Source: Clavibacter californiensis (GTDB lineage: Bacteria > Actinomycetota > Actinomycetes > Actinomycetales > Microbacteriaceae). From it: 64,000 nucleotides of DNA. This document shows positions 62,137 through 64,000 of the stretch, piece after piece. The position numbers and the translations under genes were made by a program. Each line of letters opens with the position of its first letter. Position 1 is the first letter of the stretch. The notes under the pieces are model-generated. The model had not been told where the DNA came from. It saw only the letters and a list, made by a program, of their open reading frames with translations, and ran no database searches. The stretch spans positions 1 to 64,000 of the forward strand of contig NZ_CP040792.1 of the NCBI RefSeq assembly GCF_021952865.1, given 5' to 3'.

Positions 62137-62558
62137 ACGGTGGACGAGGGGCCGCGGGCGGCCAACGCGACGGCGCCGAGGCCCAGGAGCACCGAGATCC
62201 CCAGCACGGCGACGCCGAACGGATCCACGAGGTGCCTGAGGGCGAACGCGAGGCTCGCGAACACGTCCGCGCCGGCCAGGAGGTAGAGGACGGCGCCGAG
62301 GATCCCGTACGCGAGCCAGGCGCCCACGCCCCAGCCGATGACCGGCAGGACGGGGATCCGGCGCTCGCGGTCGGCCTCGCGCGTGGTGCGGATGAGGCCG
62401 ACGGCGAAGACCAGCGTGGCGCTCACGACCATCACGGGTCCGAGCAGGACGCCGGCATCTCGCTCGGGGATCACCTCGTCACCGCCGAGCAGGGCGACGA
62501 AGCCGAAGACGCACACGACGAGCGCGACGTGCATGACGGCGGCCAGGAGGGGGATCAC
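62133..62558 (-). CDS. Small four-helix membrane protein of unknown function
   Basis: 141 residues with four predicted membrane segments (about 3-24, 36-58, 69-94 and 108-135) and a short basic loop RTTREADRERR after the second. I do not recognise the family with confidence. It starts with GTG, 20 bases after the coiled-coil protein gene, so the two are probably cotranscribed. Its stop codon is inside the rpsL promoter. Confidence 0.75.
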   Translation of the reverse strand: MIPLLAAVMHVALVVCVFGFVALLGGDEVIPERDAGVLLGPVMVVSATLVFAVGLIRTTREADRERRIPVLPVIGWGVGAWLAYGILGAVLYLLAGADVFASLAFALRHLVDPFGVAVLGISVLLGLGAVALAARGPSSTV

Positions 62559-62577
62559 TCCCCCAGCCTGACACGCG

Positions 62578-63600
62578 TCAGCGGTGGTCCGGCTGCTCCG
62601 CCAGCTTGCGGTCGTACTCGGCGCGGGCCTCGGCGTTCTTGGCCTTGATGCGGCGGCCGCGCGCGCTGATGCCGGCGCCGAGCCACGTGACGAGCTCGCG
62701 GGCGAGGAAGCCCGCGAGGATCCCGTCGGGGAAGGTCACCGTGCGCTGGAGCAGGAGCGCCTGCTCCGACGGGGCCAGGTCCACGACGCCGCCCTGGAGG
62801 AGGCGCGTGCCGACGTACGCGGCGTAGACGAGGATCGCGACCGGCAGGCCCCCGAGGACGAACGCCCACCACTTGCCCCGGTTGACCAGGAGCGCGAGCA
62901 GGACGAAGAACACGAGGAACGCGATCGTGGGCACGTAGAAGACGGGCGACGCGATGTAGCGGCCGAAGACGTCGCCGAACGCGTCGGGGTTGCGCACCGA
63001 GGCGAGGAGCGCCGTGCCCAGCGAGTAGAGCAGGGCGAAGAGGATGGCGGCGACGACGGCGATGAGCACGCCGAAGCCGCGGTTGCCGCGCTTCTCCGGC
63101 GGGACCGGGGCCTGCACGTAGATGGGCTGCGACTGCGACTGGCGCGCGGTCTCCTCGTCGCGGGCGCGGCGGTCGCGCTCCTCGCGCTCGCGGGCGTCGG
63201 CCTCGCGGGCCTCGCGCTCGCGGCGCTCCCGGTCCTCGACGTCGCGCTGGCGGGCCTCCGCCTCGCGTGCTCCTGCCTCACGCGCCTCCGCCTCACGCGC
63301 CTCGGCCTCGCGGGTCTCCGCCTCGCGGGTCTCGCGCTCGCGGTCGTCGCGCGCCCGGGCCTCGGCGACACGGGCCTCCGCCTCGCGTCGCTCGCGCTCG
63401 CGCGCGTCGTGGTCCTCGTCGACGGGGGCGGCGAACGCCGTCTGGTCGAAGGTGGAGGTGTCGGAGTGCGCGGACTCGGCGCTCCGGTCGGCGGGGCCGT
63501 CGTCGAAGGCGGCGGCGGCGCGCTCGTCCGGGGTGCGGGGATCCAGCGGCTGGTCGGCCTCGTCGGGCTGTCGGTGCGGGGCGGGCCTGTCGTCGGTCAT
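62578..63600 (-). CDS. Membrane protein with long charged coiled-coil N-terminus
   Basis: 340 residues. Residues 1-62 are acidic and disordered. Residues about 63-155 are a near-continuous Arg/Glu/Ala helix built from REAE-like steps, likely a coiled coil or single alpha helix. Residues about 170-330 hold four hydrophobic segments (GFGVLIAVVAAILFALLYSL; YVPTIAFLVFFVLLALLV; WWAFVLGGLPVAILVYAAYV; a weaker one near GILAGFLARELVTWLGAG), ending in a basic tail. Function unknown. The ATG at 63600 has TAGGTT 6 nt upstream. Confidence 0.8.
   Translation of the reverse strand: MTDDRPAPHRQPDEADQPLDPRTPDERAAAAFDDGPADRSAESAHSDTSTFDQTAFAAPVDEDHDARERERREAEARVAEARARDDRERETREAETREAEAREAEAREAGAREAEARQRDVEDRERREREAREADAREREERDRRARDEETARQSQSQPIYVQAPVPPEKRGNRGFGVLIAVVAAILFALLYSLGTALLASVRNPDAFGDVFGRYIASPVFYVPTIAFLVFFVLLALLVNRGKWWAFVLGGLPVAILVYAAYVGTRLLQGGVVDLAPSEQALLLQRTVTFPDGILAGFLARELVTWLGAGISARGRRIKAKNAEARAEYDRKLAEQPDHR
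63230..63370. repeat. Imperfect short repeats encoding the REAE helix
   Basis: Degenerate 6- to 15-base units of the gcctccgcctcgcg type recur across this stretch and encode the Arg-Glu-Ala-Glu steps of the coiled-coil region. Such tracts tend to change length in frame. Boundaries are approximate. Confidence 0.7.
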
Positions 63601-63606
63601 GGCACG

Positions 63607-63612
63607 AACCTA
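63607..63612 (-). promoter_or_regulatory. Candidate -10 box of a leaderless transcript for the coiled-coil membrane protein
   Basis: TAGGTT on the minus strand, 6 nt before the ATG at 63600; the same hexamer and spacing as at topoisomerase IB. Confidence 0.5.
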
Positions 63613-63673
63613 CCTCGGCGGCGCTCCGCCGCCCGGGCGGCGTGCCGGTGAGCGGCCAGTTGGCGGCGAGCGG

Positions 63674-64000
63674 CTAGAACGGCTCGAGGAGCCGCTGCAG
63701 GAAGCGGCGCGTGCGCTCCTCGGTCGGGTGCTGCAGGACCTCGGACGGGTGCCCGCGCTCGACCACGACGCCGCCGTCCATGAACACGACCTCGTCGGCC
63801 ACCTGGCGGGCGAATGCCAGCTCGTGGGTGACGATCACCATGGTCCACGCCTCGTCGGCGAGCTCCTTGATGACGCTGAGCACCTCGCCCACCAGCTCAG
63901 GATCGAGGGCGGACGTCGGCTCGTCGAACAGGAGGATCTGCGGTCGGAGCGCCAGCGCGCGCACGATCCCCACGCGCTGCTGCTGCCCGCCCGACAGCTG
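63674..64000 (-). CDS. Polar amino acid ABC transporter ATP-binding protein (C-terminal part, partial)
   Basis: The last 108 codons are present; the start lies beyond the window. It opens with the ABC signature QLSGGQQQRVGIVRAL, then Walker B ILLFDEPTSALDPELVGEVL, the switch histidine in VTHELAFAR, and the end typical of GlnQ/HisP-type importers (FMDGGVVVERGHPSEVL, then RTRRFLQRL). The short C-terminus without a regulatory domain fits amino acid uptake. The substrate is not readable. Confidence 0.93.
   Translation of the reverse strand, partial: QLSGGQQQRVGIVRALALRPQILLFDEPTSALDPELVGEVLSVIKELADEAWTMVIVTHELAFARQVADEVVFMDGGVVVERGHPSEVLQHPTEERTRRFLQRLLEPF

Overview
The window is a stretch of high-GC (roughly 70 percent by eye) actinobacterial chromosome. 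Gene content, protein signatures (GuaB3, DUF3817, SURF1-like protein, Alr-TsaE and RimI-TsaD fusions, THUMP-like methyltransferase) and synteny point to Microbacteriaceae, most likely Clavibacter or a close relative. The genus is inferred from recall, not from a search. Genes are densely packed, mostly on the minus strand, and many neighbours overlap by 1 to 8 bases. I see no insertion sequence, prophage, CRISPR array, tRNA or rRNA gene.

Layout. (1) 1-9386: tail of a YccA-like protein, a five-gene operon (KhtT-like regulator, KhtU-like antiporter, SURF1-like protein, DUF3817 protein, guaA), guaB3, an AbiEi-like orphan and guaB, so three IMP-dehydrogenase/GMP-synthase family genes lie together. 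(2) 9624-15376: a branched-chain amino acid type ABC transporter, livHMGF on plus and its lipoprotein convergent on minus. (3) 15555-18817: RarD-like transporter, groES behind two CIRCE-like operators, a divergent methyltransferase and a small DUF4190-type membrane protein. (4) 18922-27363: glmS-acpS-alr-(alr-tsaE)-tsaB-(rimI-tsaD), linking cell-wall precursors with t6A tRNA modification, plus divergent coaA. (5) 27391-31989: rplM-rpsI-glmM and GNAT-truA. (6) 32090-35241: infA-rpmJ-rpsM-rpsK-rpoA-rplQ. (7) 35483-43445: a complete mannitol PTS locus (EIIB-like, ptsH, ptsI, mtlA, mtlF, mtlD, divergent mtlR). (8) 43490-55991: map, adk, secY and the spc and S10 ribosomal operons. (9) 56432-61868: topoisomerase IB, tuf, fusA, rpsG, rpsL. 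(10) 62133-64000: two membrane proteins and the end of an amino-acid ABC ATPase.

The great ribosomal gene cluster is almost intact but is broken by the mannitol PTS block between map and infA and by topoisomerase IB between tuf and rpsJ. It lacks rpsN between rplE and rpsH and rpsD between rpsK and rpoA; both gaps hold a strong hairpin instead.

Regulatory reading. Eight genes have a TANNNT box 6-8 nt before the start codon, the layout of leaderless transcripts. Three r-protein operons have good promoters (TTGCGA-17-TACTCT, TTGCCT-17-TACTCT, TTGACC-17-TATCGT). Four or five minus-strand terminators share a sequence abutting the stem; a 16-mer is identical at three of them. I found no clearly new biological system. 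The most interesting signals are this terminator-associated motif, the leaderless promoters, the gene fusions and the PTS insertion in the ribosomal cluster.
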